The notes beneath the pieces are model-generated. The model searched no databases and had not been told where the DNA came from. It saw only the letters and a program-made list of their open reading frames with translations. DNA of 64,000 nucleotides. Source: G963691885 sp963691885 (GTDB lineage Bacteria > Pseudomonadota > Alphaproteobacteria > UBA8366 > Aestuariispiraceae). The stretch spans positions 1,860,001 to 1,924,000 of the forward strand of contig OY829843.1 in assembly GCA_963691885.1 (NCBI GenBank), written 5' to 3'. Positions 17,817-26,509 of the stretch are shown piece after piece (within the stretch, counting starts at the first letter, position 1; each line of letters starts with the position of its first letter). Both the position numbers and the translations under genes were made by a program.

Positions 17817-18950
17817 ATGATCTTTCGCTTTCGGCCGCTGACCGGCCTGTTCCTTGGCGTGTTTCTTGGTCTGATCGGTGTCGGTTCAGCCACGGCTCAA
17901 ACGACGGCGCCCTGCAATCAATCTGAAGTTCTCTGTGATCTGCGTGGCGCTGTTTTTCCGATTGAGGCGCATGATCCTCTGGCCTCTGCGGTCCGCATCT
18001 CTGAAGACACACTTGTAACAACACGCCGGGTTGTCGCGGACCGGGATGCGGTGACCGTTTATCTGCCGGACAACAAAAGCATCCTGGCCAGGGTCGTTCC
18101 CAGCGATAGCGCCGCGGACGTTATCCTGTTGGAAAGCGCCGAGCTTCCCGTTGGGCCCGTCGTCTCTATCGGGTCGGTAAGGCCCGGTGATACGGTCTTT
18201 ACGATCGGGACTGAGGTCCGGGTTGGGGATATCCGCATTTATGATCCCGGGACAGTCCTGGAATTACCACCCCTGGACGCCCCGTTGGCAAGGTTGCATC
18301 ACGATGCCTATACGCAACCGGGCCACAGTGGTGCCGCGCTCGTCAGTGAGACGGGACGGTTATTGGGTGTTGTCACATCCGGCGCTGAGGGACGAAAAGA
18401 GGCTGTCTCCGCGGATTATCTGGCTCTGTTAAAGGCGCGCAGTGGAAACACCCATCTGGCCGTGCATCAGGAAATCGGCCGACATCTGCGAGACTGTATG
18501 GACTTGCTGCGCCGCTTGAACACACAAGCCCCGCCGACTCCAGCTCAGGATATCCAGGGCCTAGAGAGAGAATGCCGTGGCACTGGCAACCGGCACTATT
18601 TTGAACTGGCGGCCCAGATTATTGCCCGTGCCGGGCAGTTGGAGGTTGCCATAGACCTGTTCGATGCAGCGGTCACCCAGGACCCGAATGCTTATGATGC
18701 CCGGTTTGGTCTCGCAATCGCCCTGCATATCGCAACCCGGTATGAGGCGGTTTTGCCTCATCTCTATGTTCTCTATGAAAAGAACCCGACCGACTTACAG
18801 GTTCTGCGCCTCGCCATTCAGGCCGGGATCTGGGGCGGTGACAAGGAATTGGCGGAACGGGCGTATCAGCAGATGCAGAAGCATTACCCGCAATGGGTGG
18901 CACAGGTGAAGCCCTTTGTTGATAATCCGCCGCCAAGGCCTGTTCGGTAA
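17817..18950 (+). CDS. Trypsin-like protease homologue with TPR-like C-terminus, catalytic His replaced
   Basis: The 377-residue protein has a signal peptide (cleavage near ATAQ, residue 28). Residues 45-215 resemble a trypsin-like fold: Asp101 in DVILLE and Ser171 in QPGHSGAALV are in place, but the segment where the catalytic histidine is expected reads LVTTRRVVADRD, so Arg71 takes the His position. It is therefore probably inactive as a protease. Residues 240-365 are helical repeats like TPR (AQIIARAGQLEVAIDLFDAA). It is tightly coupled to the upstream TIGR02302 gene, which suggests a joint envelope role. Confidence 0.7.
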   Translation: MIFRFRPLTGLFLGVFLGLIGVGSATAQTTAPCNQSEVLCDLRGAVFPIEAHDPLASAVRISEDTLVTTRRVVADRDAVTVYLPDNKSILARVVPSDSAADVILLESAELPVGPVVSIGSVRPGDTVFTIGTEVRVGDIRIYDPGTVLELPPLDAPLARLHHDAYTQPGHSGAALVSETGRLLGVVTSGAEGRKEAVSADYLALLKARSGNTHLAVHQEIGRHLRDCMDLLRRLNTQAPPTPAQDIQGLERECRGTGNRHYFELAAQIIARAGQLEVAIDLFDAAVTQDPNAYDARFGLAIALHIATRYEAVLPHLYVLYEKNPTDLQVLRLAIQAGIWGGDKELAERAYQQMQKHYPQWVAQVKPFVDNPPPRPVR

Positions 18951-18956
18951 CAGCGG

Positions 18957-19904
18957 TTAGCTGCCCTCATCCTTGTCGGACATTGCTTCGCCTTCCATAG
19001 CGCCTTTATAGCCAGCGGCCATGGCTTCTTCCTTGGTGACGAATGTCATTTCGATGCTGGCGGCACCAGCGGGTGGGTCTTCAACAAAGGTTTTGTAGAT
19101 TACCGCCTCGCCCGGGAAGACATCGGGTTTCTCCGCTTCGAATATCCAGGTCAGAAGGACAGCCCCGTTCGCATCCAGAAGAGAACCGGAAAGCAGCGGG
19201 ATTTGAATGGGCTGCGAGGTGGTGTTGTAGACCTGTCCTTCCATGGAAAGCCGTCTGGGTGTTGCGTCCGGTTCGGCGACTGCAACCTGTTCCCGAAGTT
19301 CCAGACCATCGCCAAGGGTTTCAATCTGTAATCCAAGGGCCTGATAGATCGCGTGTGCCGGCGGGTATGCTTTGACAATCTCTTTGCTGAAGAAGAAGCC
19401 GCTGGCACAAACAACGACCACCAATACGGCTAATCCGATCCAGGCCCCAAGGGGTGATTTGCGTTTGTCCGGTGTTACCTTGCGGGGCCTTTTGAAATCC
19501 TCCTCCCGTGGTATCGGCGGGGGATCAAGGTTATCCATCATGGGAGGTGGCGGCGGTGGTGGCGCGTCGTCCTTTTCGTACGGATCGTCATCCATCGGTG
19601 GCGCGGGTGCGGCCATGGGGTCCGGCGCTGCGGGTGCTTCTGGTGCGACCACGGGCGTATCTTCCATTGCCGGTGGGGTTGGCTCTGGTTCAGGGTCTGG
19701 TTTTGGCGGTGGTGGTGGTGGTGGCGCGGGCGGCTTTGGCGGTGGTTCTTTCACCCCTTTGTCCGCTGCCGGATCAATCAGGTCGCCCTTTGTGGCATGC
19801 CACTGGTTTCCGCATTTGGCACATTTTACCTTTCGGCCTGCGTCCCCAAGGGCTTCCGCCTTTACCTTGAAACGTGTTGAACAGTTCGGACAGACAAGCA
19901 GCAT
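18957..19904 (-). CDS. MJ0042-type zinc-ribbon protein with DUF3426-like C-terminus
   Basis: The start is placed at MLLVCPNCSTRFKVKAEALG (19904), the usual start of this family; 315 residues. The N-terminal zinc ribbon has CPNC and CAKC. A long proline-rich linker follows (about 50-150, runs of P), then one transmembrane helix (LAVLVVVVCASGFFF) and a C-terminal beta-sandwich like DUF3426, facing the periplasm. Proteins of this type lie beside ftsEX in many alphaproteobacteria. Function unknown. Confidence 0.8.
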   Translation of the reverse strand: MLLVCPNCSTRFKVKAEALGDAGRKVKCAKCGNQWHATKGDLIDPAADKGVKEPPPKPPAPPPPPPPKPDPEPEPTPPAMEDTPVVAPEAPAAPDPMAAPAPPMDDDPYEKDDAPPPPPPPMMDNLDPPPIPREEDFKRPRKVTPDKRKSPLGAWIGLAVLVVVVCASGFFFSKEIVKAYPPAHAIYQALGLQIETLGDGLELREQVAVAEPDATPRRLSMEGQVYNTTSQPIQIPLLSGSLLDANGAVLLTWIFEAEKPDVFPGEAVIYKTFVEDPPAGAASIEMTFVTKEEAMAAGYKGAMEGEAMSDKDEGS

Positions 19905-20166
19905 GTGATTCCAGGGACCTTTGCGACAAGGCAATAATGGCACAAATACCACTTTGGTTATAAGAGCAGGCCCGAACGGGTGCAAGAAATGCTGATCAGA
20001 TTTATTGCAGCAGGATCGTATCGACAGAGTTGGTGAATCTCTACAAAGTCTATATATCCTAACGGTTTCGACGTAATGGCGCCTTGATGTTGTGTTAAGA
20101 CGAGGTTCATTTCCGATAGGGTGTTGGACCCCGTAAAGGATTGAAAATAACCAAAGGGATAACCCT

Positions 20167-20877
20167 GTGATTCGCTTTGAAAACGTCGGAATGCGTTATG
20201 GAACAGGACCCGAGGTCCTGCGCGATCTGACGTTTGAGCTGGAACAGGGGGATTTCCGCTTCCTGGTCGGGGCCAGTGGTGCCGGAAAATCAACCCTTTT
20301 GAAGCTGATGTATCTGGCCCATCGACCCACACGGGGGTTGATTTCGATCTTCGGCAAAGATACAGCGACGACACCGCGCAAGGCGATCCCGGATCTCAGA
20401 AAACAGATTGGTGTGGTGTTTCAGGATTTCCGCCTGCTTGATCACTTGACCACATTCGACAATGTTGCGCTTCCCTTGAGGGTCCACGGGGCCCGTGATG
20501 AGGTTCTGCGAAAACATGTGAGTGAGCTGCTCGCCTGGGTTGGACTGGCAGATCAAATGAATGCGCTGCCGTCAACCCTGTCAGGCGGTCAGAAACAGCG
20601 GGTGGCGATTGCGCGGGCCGTCATTACCCGTCCCAGCCTGCTTTTGGCCGATGAACCGACGGGAAATGTCGATGACGCGATTGCGGTGCGCCTTTTGTAT
20701 CTGTTTGAAGAATTGAACAAGATGGGCACGACGGTTTTGATCGCCACCCATAACAGGTCGCTTGTTGAACGTTTTGGCAAGCCGCGCCTGCGCCTGCGGG
20801 ATGGCATGTTGCTGAACGAAGGACCGGCAAAACCCGGGACGAATGCGTCAGAAGAAACGGCCGGGCACAGATCATGA
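20167..20877 (+). CDS. ftsE: Cell division ABC transporter ATP-binding protein FtsE
   Basis: GTG start, 236 residues. Walker A is GASGAGKSTLLKL, the Q-loop is VFQDFRLLDH, the signature is LSGGQKQRVAIARA and Walker B is LLLADEPTGNVD. The opening MIRFENVGMRYGTGPEVLRD is FtsE-like. Its 3' end overlaps ftsX by 4 bases. FtsEX links cytokinesis to periplasmic peptidoglycan hydrolase activation. Confidence 0.96.
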   Translation: MIRFENVGMRYGTGPEVLRDLTFELEQGDFRFLVGASGAGKSTLLKLMYLAHRPTRGLISIFGKDTATTPRKAIPDLRKQIGVVFQDFRLLDHLTTFDNVALPLRVHGARDEVLRKHVSELLAWVGLADQMNALPSTLSGGQKQRVAIARAVITRPSLLLADEPTGNVDDAIAVRLLYLFEELNKMGTTVLIATHNRSLVERFGKPRLRLRDGMLLNEGPAKPGTNASEETAGHRS

Positions 20878-21764
20878 TATTTACCCGCCGGATTGATCTG
20901 CCTTTTTCAAAGGACCCGTCGACCCGGTTCCTGCCGTGGATCATTGCATTTCTGAGCTTTATCGCCTCCCTCGCCCTCGCCGGGTATCTGGTGCTCAATA
21001 CGTTCTCCGCCCAATGGACCGGATCGCTGGAGGCCGCGGTCACCGTTGAGGTGGCGGACCGGGAAGAGGAAATAACCGCTGACATGGATGCCCGTGTTGC
21101 TGAGGTTGTTGCCATCCTGCGCCGTACGCCTGGGGTCGGGACCGTTTCGCCTCTGCCTGTCGAACAGTTACAGGTCTATCTGGAGCCCTGGTTGGGTGTG
21201 GGGATCAGCATTGATGATTTGCCCCTGCCAAGACTGATCGATGTGACGCTGGACTCCGGGTCTGCCTTTGACATGGATGCCTTGAATGCCGAACTGGCCG
21301 GTTTGGATGCAAAGGCTGATGATCACGGGATCTGGCGGCAGAGGCTTACCGATTTTCTTTTCACCTTGGAGGTATTGGCGCTCTGTATTGTGGTGATCGT
21401 GATCGTCGCGGCGATCGGGATGGTGGCTTTTGCGATCCGGGGCAGCTTGGCGACACACCGGCCCGCGCTGGAACTGTTGCATCTCATGGGCGCGCGGGAC
21501 GCCTATATCGTGCGGCAATTCCAGACTGTTATAACCGGAATAGCCATCAAGGGGGCTCTGCCCGGGTGCCTTCTCGCTGCAATCGTTCTGTTGGTTGCGG
21601 CCCAGACCGGTGCCGCCCTTGACCTGGTTACACCGGATCAGGCGTTCAGTTATGAAAGTCTCACACCACTTCTGGCTATTCTGGTTATCCCGCCCGTTAT
21701 TGTGCTGGTTGCGTTGATCGCCGCACGGCGAACAGTTCTTGCGGCATTGCGGAGTATTATCTGA
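20874..21764 (+). CDS. ftsX: Cell division protein FtsX
   Basis: The 296-residue membrane protein has an N-terminal cytoplasmic tail, TM1 (FLSFIASLALAGYLVLNTF), a periplasmic domain of about 130 residues with the usual FtsX opening (SLEAAVTVEVADREEE), and three further TM helices at 165-190, 217-245 and 268-287. It overlaps ftsE (ATGA) and forms the membrane half of the complex. The next gene begins one base after its stop. Confidence 0.94.
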   Translation: MIFTRRIDLPFSKDPSTRFLPWIIAFLSFIASLALAGYLVLNTFSAQWTGSLEAAVTVEVADREEEITADMDARVAEVVAILRRTPGVGTVSPLPVEQLQVYLEPWLGVGISIDDLPLPRLIDVTLDSGSAFDMDALNAELAGLDAKADDHGIWRQRLTDFLFTLEVLALCIVVIVIVAAIGMVAFAIRGSLATHRPALELLHLMGARDAYIVRQFQTVITGIAIKGALPGCLLAAIVLLVAAQTGAALDLVTPDQAFSYESLTPLLAILVIPPVIVLVALIAARRTVLAALRSII

Positions 21765-21765
21765 T

Positions 21766-22416
21766 ATGGCGCGGCGGCGGCGACATCCGTTGACCTTTGC
21801 ACGCCTTTTGGTGTTGGGATTGATCCTGACTGTCATCTGGTTTGCGGGGTTTCTGTATTTTTTGAATTTTTTACCGGCCCGGGACAGTGCAAGCCTCATC
21901 AACGACGATTTAGAGACGACAGATGCGGTGGTGGTCCTGACCGGTGGCACATTGCGGCTGGATGCAGGGCTTGCGATTCTGGATCAGGGGTCGGCCGAAA
22001 AGCTATTTGTATCTGGTGTTCACAGAGGTGTTGAAGTGTCAGAGCTGTTGCGGCAATCCCGTTTGAATCCGGATCGAATGGCCTGTTGCGTGGTTCTGGG
22101 CTACGAAGCGTCGGATACGACCGGGAATGCGGGGGAAACCGCGCAATGGGTTGCCGAAGAAGGGGTGGACACAATTCGCCTGGTGACCGCAGGATATCAC
22201 ATGCCCCGCAGCCTGCTGGAGTTTCGGGCCGCCATGCCGGAAATTACGATTGTCCCTCATCCAGTCTTTCCGACCCATGTTAAGGTTGAGGATTGGTACC
22301 TCTATTCCGGCACGGCTGAGCTGTTGTTTGGGGAATATACAAAAAGCCTCTTGGCGATCGCGCGGCTGAAGATACATAACATGTTGACTGGCATGATGGG
22401 GAAAGAGGCAGAATGA
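21766..22416 (+). CDS. YdcF family (DUF218) protein
   Basis: The start is taken at MARRRRHPLTFARLL (21766), directly behind ftsX; 216 residues. A single N-terminal TM helix is followed by a DUF218 domain: TDAVVVLTGGTLRLDAGLAI, KLFVSGVHRG, ASDTTGNAGETAQWV and TAGYHMPRSLLEFR. This family includes SanA/ElyC, linked to envelope integrity. It overlaps plsC by 4 bases. Confidence 0.88.
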   Translation: MARRRRHPLTFARLLVLGLILTVIWFAGFLYFLNFLPARDSASLINDDLETTDAVVVLTGGTLRLDAGLAILDQGSAEKLFVSGVHRGVEVSELLRQSRLNPDRMACCVVLGYEASDTTGNAGETAQWVAEEGVDTIRLVTAGYHMPRSLLEFRAAMPEITIVPHPVFPTHVKVEDWYLYSGTAELLFGEYTKSLLAIARLKIHNMLTGMMGKEAE

Positions 22417-23132
22417 CCAGGCTGCGTTCAATTGTCTTCGGCGTGTATTTTTACATTGTGACCACACTATGCGTGATCCTTTTTGCGCCAACGCTGCTGC
22501 TGCCTGATCGCTACTTTCGGCCCTTTGCCAGTCTTTGGGCCAAGATGTCGCTCGCTGGATTTAATCTGATTGTTGGTGTGACAGTACGGGTGGAGGGCGA
22601 AGACCGCCTGCCGGATAGACCCTTCATTCTGGCCAGCAAGCATCAATCCACGTGGGAGACGCTGTATTTCTGTGAGTATTTTGATCTTCCCCCCTTTGTC
22701 CTAAAGCAGGAATTGCAGGATATTCCCATGTTTGGGCGATACCTCCAAAAATTGGGAAATATCGCCGTGGACCGGGAAGGCGGGGCCAGTTCCCTTAAAA
22801 AGATGATCGCGGATGCGCTGAAAGTGCTGCGGGATGGTCGGGTTATCATCATTTTCCCGGAGGGAACGCGAACCAAACCGGGGGAAAAACACCGCTATCA
22901 TCCAGGCGTCGCCGCGCTCTATACGAATACGGGCTATGAAATTGTTCCGGCGACGCTGAATTCAGGGCTTTGCTGGCCCCGATCAATCTGGAACTGCACT
23001 CCGGGCGTGATTACAGTCCGATTCATGGAACACATTCCCCAAGGGATGAAAAGACGGGAATTGCTGCACACGCTGGAAGAGCGTGTGGACGAGGCCACCC
23101 TGGTTCTGGATCAGGAAACCAGCAGCGACTGA
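22413..23132 (+). CDS. plsC: 1-acyl-sn-glycerol-3-phosphate acyltransferase
   Basis: The 239-residue protein has an N-terminal TM helix and the acyltransferase motifs SKHQSTWET (block I, an H-x4-E variant of the usual H-x4-D) and FPEGTRTKPGEK (block III). It acylates lysophosphatidic acid to phosphatidic acid in phospholipid synthesis. It is the last gene of the ftsE-ftsX-ydcF-plsC run. Confidence 0.92.
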   Translation: MTRLRSIVFGVYFYIVTTLCVILFAPTLLLPDRYFRPFASLWAKMSLAGFNLIVGVTVRVEGEDRLPDRPFILASKHQSTWETLYFCEYFDLPPFVLKQELQDIPMFGRYLQKLGNIAVDREGGASSLKKMIADALKVLRDGRVIIIFPEGTRTKPGEKHRYHPGVAALYTNTGYEIVPATLNSGLCWPRSIWNCTPGVITVRFMEHIPQGMKRRELLHTLEERVDEATLVLDQETSSD

Positions 23133-23319
23133 TTGGTAAAGAATGCCGGCGGCAAGCTGGAAAAACACCCATGTATTAGTCTGTGGAGTAAATCGTGGCT
23201 TCATTGCGCCCATTGAGGGGCAAATGGTATGTGGATGTGTGTAAAAACCGAAATTGAAAAAGAAACAAAAAGAGAACATAATGATGATCAGCGCGTCCGG
23301 TATCTGGTTACAGGCGCAA

Positions 23320-23356
23320 TATAGGGTCGAAAAGGCTCTATAACCTCAATTTTTTT
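23320..23356 (+). terminator. Terminator-like hairpin before nrdJ
   Basis: TATAGGGTC (23320-23328) pairs with GGCTCTATA (23334-23342), 9 bp with one G-U, around the loop GAAAA; seven T follow at 23350-23356 after a 7-base gap. It probably ends the plsC transcript. The rest of the 261-base gap to nrdJ shows no cobalamin riboswitch features. Confidence 0.5.
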
Positions 23357-23393
23357 GTGTATAACGGTTTTCATTAGATAACGGGCTTTGCAA

Positions 23394-25754
23394 ATGAGTA
23401 CATCCTTAACCGCTTTTTCCGAGAGTATCTGGAAGCTGAAATATCAATTCAGTGACCCTGATGGTACCCCTGTGGATAACTCCATTCAGGATAGTTGGCG
23501 AAGGGTGGCGAGGGCACTGGCCTCCGTTGAACGTGAAAATATGCGCTCCCACTGGGAATCCCGTTTCTATGACGCGATGGAGGGGTTCAAGTTTCTTCCC
23601 GCCGGTCGGATATTTGCGGGTGCGGGTACGGGCCGCGATGTGACGCTCTTCAACTGCTTTGTGATGGGAACAATCCCGGACGATATGTCGGGAATATTCA
23701 CGCATTTGCGGGAAGCTGCCTTGACCCTTCAGCAGGGGGGCGGCATCGGGTATGACTTTTCGACCCTCCGGCCTGCCGGTGCCCTGGTGGCCGGTGTTGG
23801 GGCGGATGCGTCCGGCCCCGTCTCTTTCATGGATGTCTGGGATTCGATGTGTCGCACGATCATGAGTGCTGGATCGCGACGGGGTGCCATGATGGCGACC
23901 TTGCGCTGTGACCATCCGGATATCGAGAACTTCATTCTGGCGAAGCGAGAGGCCGAGCGGCTGACCAATTTCAATCTTTCCGTTCTTGTCACAGATGCGT
24001 TTATGCATGCGGTGGATGAGGGGGCGGATTGGGACCTCACCTTCGACGGCAAGGTCTATAAAACGGTTTCTGCCCAGGATCTGTGGGATCAGATCATGCG
24101 GGCGACCTATGACGCAGCAGAACCGGGCGTGATTTTCATCGATCGAATCAATCAGCGGAATAACCTGAGTTATTGCGAGAATATCAATGCGACCAACCCC
24201 TGCGGTGAACAGCCTTTGCCACCTTATGGGGCCTGTCTTTTAGGCTCGATCAACCTGTCAGCCTTGATTAAAGAGCCGTTCACGGACAAGGCAGAACTGG
24301 ACCTGAACGAGCTGGCGCGGCTAACCGCAACAGCCGTCCGGATGATGGATAACGTTACCGATGTGTCGCGTTTCCCGCTTCCGGAACAAAAGGCAGAGGC
24401 AGAGGCAAAGCGGCGGATCGGATTGGGCGTAACCGGCTTGGCGGACGCCTTTGTGATGTGCGGGATTCGGTATGGGTCGGATGCCTCTGTCACGATGACG
24501 GAGACCTGGTTGAAGGCGTTGAGGGACGCGGCCTATCGCGCATCGGTGGATCTGGCGGGTGAAAAGGGCTCCTTTCCGGCATTTGACCGGGATGCCTATG
24601 TGAAGACCGCACATATTCAGGAACTGGATGCGGATCTGATTCAGGATATCGCTCGTTATGGCATTCGGAATGCTTTGCTGACATCGATTGCCCCGACTGG
24701 AACAATCTCTCTGACCGCGAATAACATCTCCAGCGGGATTGAGCCGATATTTGCGATGGAACAGGCGCGAAAGGTTCTGATGCCGGATGGGTCGCACCGG
24801 ACGGACCGAATCCTGAACAATGCCTGGCGTTTGTATCAGAAGGAAAAAGGGCTCGATGCGGCCCCGCCGGATTGTTTCGTCGACATTCAGGGATTGACGC
24901 CGGACGATCATTTAAGAATCCAGGCTGCCGCGCAAAAATATATCGACAGTTCCATTTCCAAGACGATCAACCTTCCCGCTGATATCTCCTATGAAGATTT
25001 TGTCGGCGTATACAGACGGGCCTTTGAAACCGGTTGCAAAGGGGCGACAACCTATCGTCCGACCGCGTTACGGGGCTCTGTTCTGGATGCGGCGCCCGCT
25101 GATGGGACGAGGCAGGAAGATGGCGTGGCGGAACCGATGGAACCGGTGGCAGCGAAGGCGCGAGTTGGTCTGGTTCAGGATGACATTTTCTATATGACCG
25201 AACCGCTGGAGCGGCCCACAGCCCTGCCAGGATCGACTTATAAACTGAAATGGCCGGAAAGCGATCACGCGATCTACATCACGGTGAATGATATAGAACA
25301 GGATGGCCGGAAACGCCCGTTTGAGGTTTTTATTAATTCCAAGAATATGGAGCATTACGCCTGGACCGTTGCCCTGACACGGATGATCAGCGCTGTATTC
25401 CGGCGGGGCGGCGATGTCAGTTTCGTGGTTGAGGAATTGAAGGCCGTGTTTGATCCGAGGGGCGGATACTGGATGGGCGGTCGATATGTTCCATCTCTGC
25501 TGGCGGCAATCGGCTCTGTGATAGAGCGCCACATGGTATCGATTGGCTTCCTGGAGGAGGTATCGGAAAGCACCGGAAAACAGGGGCCACCTGGAATGAC
25601 AATTGACCTGGCCGATGAGGACGAAGTTCCGGACCCTTTGCGGGATGTGGTGGGGGCGTCTCATAAACAATGTCCGCAGTGTGGAACGCCAGGGGTTGTC
25701 CATCAGGAAGGGTGTGATACCTGTTTGAACTGTGGCTGGTCACGCTGCGGATAA
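23394..25754 (+). CDS. nrdJ: Adenosylcobalamin-dependent (class II) ribonucleotide reductase
   Basis: ATG at 23394 gives 786 residues. Visible are LFNCFVMGTIPDDM, GGGIGYDFSTLRP, SAGSRRGAMMATL, the active-site block NATNPCGEQPLPPYGACLLG, and SIAPTGTISLTANN. The C-terminal tail has paired cysteines (CPQCGTP, CDTCLNCGWSRCG) that act as redox shuttle or zinc site in NrdJ. It makes deoxyribonucleotides without oxygen using coenzyme B12, which ties in with the adenosyltransferase at 5788. No nrdA/B or nrdD is in the window. Confidence 0.95.
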   Translation: MSTSLTAFSESIWKLKYQFSDPDGTPVDNSIQDSWRRVARALASVERENMRSHWESRFYDAMEGFKFLPAGRIFAGAGTGRDVTLFNCFVMGTIPDDMSGIFTHLREAALTLQQGGGIGYDFSTLRPAGALVAGVGADASGPVSFMDVWDSMCRTIMSAGSRRGAMMATLRCDHPDIENFILAKREAERLTNFNLSVLVTDAFMHAVDEGADWDLTFDGKVYKTVSAQDLWDQIMRATYDAAEPGVIFIDRINQRNNLSYCENINATNPCGEQPLPPYGACLLGSINLSALIKEPFTDKAELDLNELARLTATAVRMMDNVTDVSRFPLPEQKAEAEAKRRIGLGVTGLADAFVMCGIRYGSDASVTMTETWLKALRDAAYRASVDLAGEKGSFPAFDRDAYVKTAHIQELDADLIQDIARYGIRNALLTSIAPTGTISLTANNISSGIEPIFAMEQARKVLMPDGSHRTDRILNNAWRLYQKEKGLDAAPPDCFVDIQGLTPDDHLRIQAAAQKYIDSSISKTINLPADISYEDFVGVYRRAFETGCKGATTYRPTALRGSVLDAAPADGTRQEDGVAEPMEPVAAKARVGLVQDDIFYMTEPLERPTALPGSTYKLKWPESDHAIYITVNDIEQDGRKRPFEVFINSKNMEHYAWTVALTRMISAVFRRGGDVSFVVEELKAVFDPRGGYWMGGRYVPSLLAAIGSVIERHMVSIGFLEEVSESTGKQGPPGMTIDLADEDEVPDPLRDVVGASHKQCPQCGTPGVVHQEGCDTCLNCGWSRCG

Positions 25755-25770
25755 CGGATGGACAGAGTGT

Positions 25771-25971
25771 ATGTTTAAAGCCCAGACGAATCCATGTCGG
25801 GAATGCGGGGAACTGATCACCGGCTACGTGGATCAGTGTCCGCATTGTTTTGCCGACAAACCCGTGCCGATGCCGAAATACTATTACGTGGTTGGTTTTA
25901 TCATCGCCGCGACGATTGTCGGGCTTGTTGTCGATTATCCGCGTATTTTCGGGTATTTCTTCGGCGCCTGA
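25771..25971 (+). CDS. Small zinc-ribbon membrane protein
   Basis: From the ATG at 25771 there are 66 residues: a four-cysteine ribbon (CRECG and CPHC) followed by one TM helix (YYYVVGFIIAATIVGLVV). It lies 16 bases after nrdJ on the same strand. Similar short genes are often found behind nrdJ; the function is unknown. Confidence 0.65.
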   Translation: MFKAQTNPCRECGELITGYVDQCPHCFADKPVPMPKYYYVVGFIIAATIVGLVVDYPRIFGYFFGA

Positions 25972-25992
25972 TGGTTCGGAACCCGGATTGCG

Positions 25993-26508
25993 TTAAAGTT
26001 CGCGCTGCATATAGATCGTGTCCAGCCAGCGGTCGAACTTAAACCCGACATTCTTGAGAACACCCGCATACATAAATCCACAAGATTTGTGAAGATTGAT
26101 GGAGGCGGTGTTTTCGATGTCGCCGATCACGGCAATGACCTGTTTCGTGCCGCGTTCTCTTGCTTTATCCAGAACGTCGATCAGCAGAACGGACCCCAGA
26201 CCCTGCCCGCGTTGGTCCTCGTGAATATAGATGCTGTCTTCAAGGGTGAAGCGATAGCCGGGGCGCGGGCGAAACCAGTCTGCCAATGCGTATCCCAATA
26301 TCGCACCATCGCGTTCGGCAACAATCCAGGGCAGCTTTTGGTCAATCATTCTCTCAATCCGCGCGCGGGTTTCGGAAGGGGCCGGCGGTTCCAGAGAGAA
26401 GCTGGCTGTTCCGGTCATGATCGACCGGGCCAGAATGCCGTGAACCTGATCCGTATCGTCCGGAACCACGGCGCGCAGGGTATAGCTGTCTTGAGCGCCA
26501 GAACCCAT
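25993..26508 (-). CDS. GNAT family N-acetyltransferase
   Basis: The start is placed at MGSGAQDSYTLRAV (26508), one base from the stop of the preceding gene; 171 residues. The acetyl-CoA binding motif EDQRGQGLGSVLL and IENTASINLHKSCGF point to the phosphinothricin or aminoacyl N-acetyltransferase-like branch. It is the last gene of a minus-strand trio with the DapA-like and FAD oxidase genes. Substrate unknown. Confidence 0.88.
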   Translation of the reverse strand: MGSGAQDSYTLRAVVPDDTDQVHGILARSIMTGTASFSLEPPAPSETRARIERMIDQKLPWIVAERDGAILGYALADWFRPRPGYRFTLEDSIYIHEDQRGQGLGSVLLIDVLDKARERGTKQVIAVIGDIENTASINLHKSCGFMYAGVLKNVGFKFDRWLDTIYMQREL

Positions 26509-26509
26509 A

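Noticed and set aside
16652..17893. 413-residue minus-strand frame opposite the TIGR02302 gene
   Set aside because: Produced by the Gln/Met-rich repeats on the other strand (Leu/His-rich shadow); no independent evidence.
19372..19908. Glycine/serine-rich plus-strand frame
   Set aside because: Shadow of the proline-rich linker of the zinc-ribbon protein on the minus strand.
23133..23393. Cobalamin riboswitch before nrdJ
   Set aside because: I looked for the conserved B12-box (GCCACTG-type) and multi-helix core and found neither; only a terminator-like hairpin is present.
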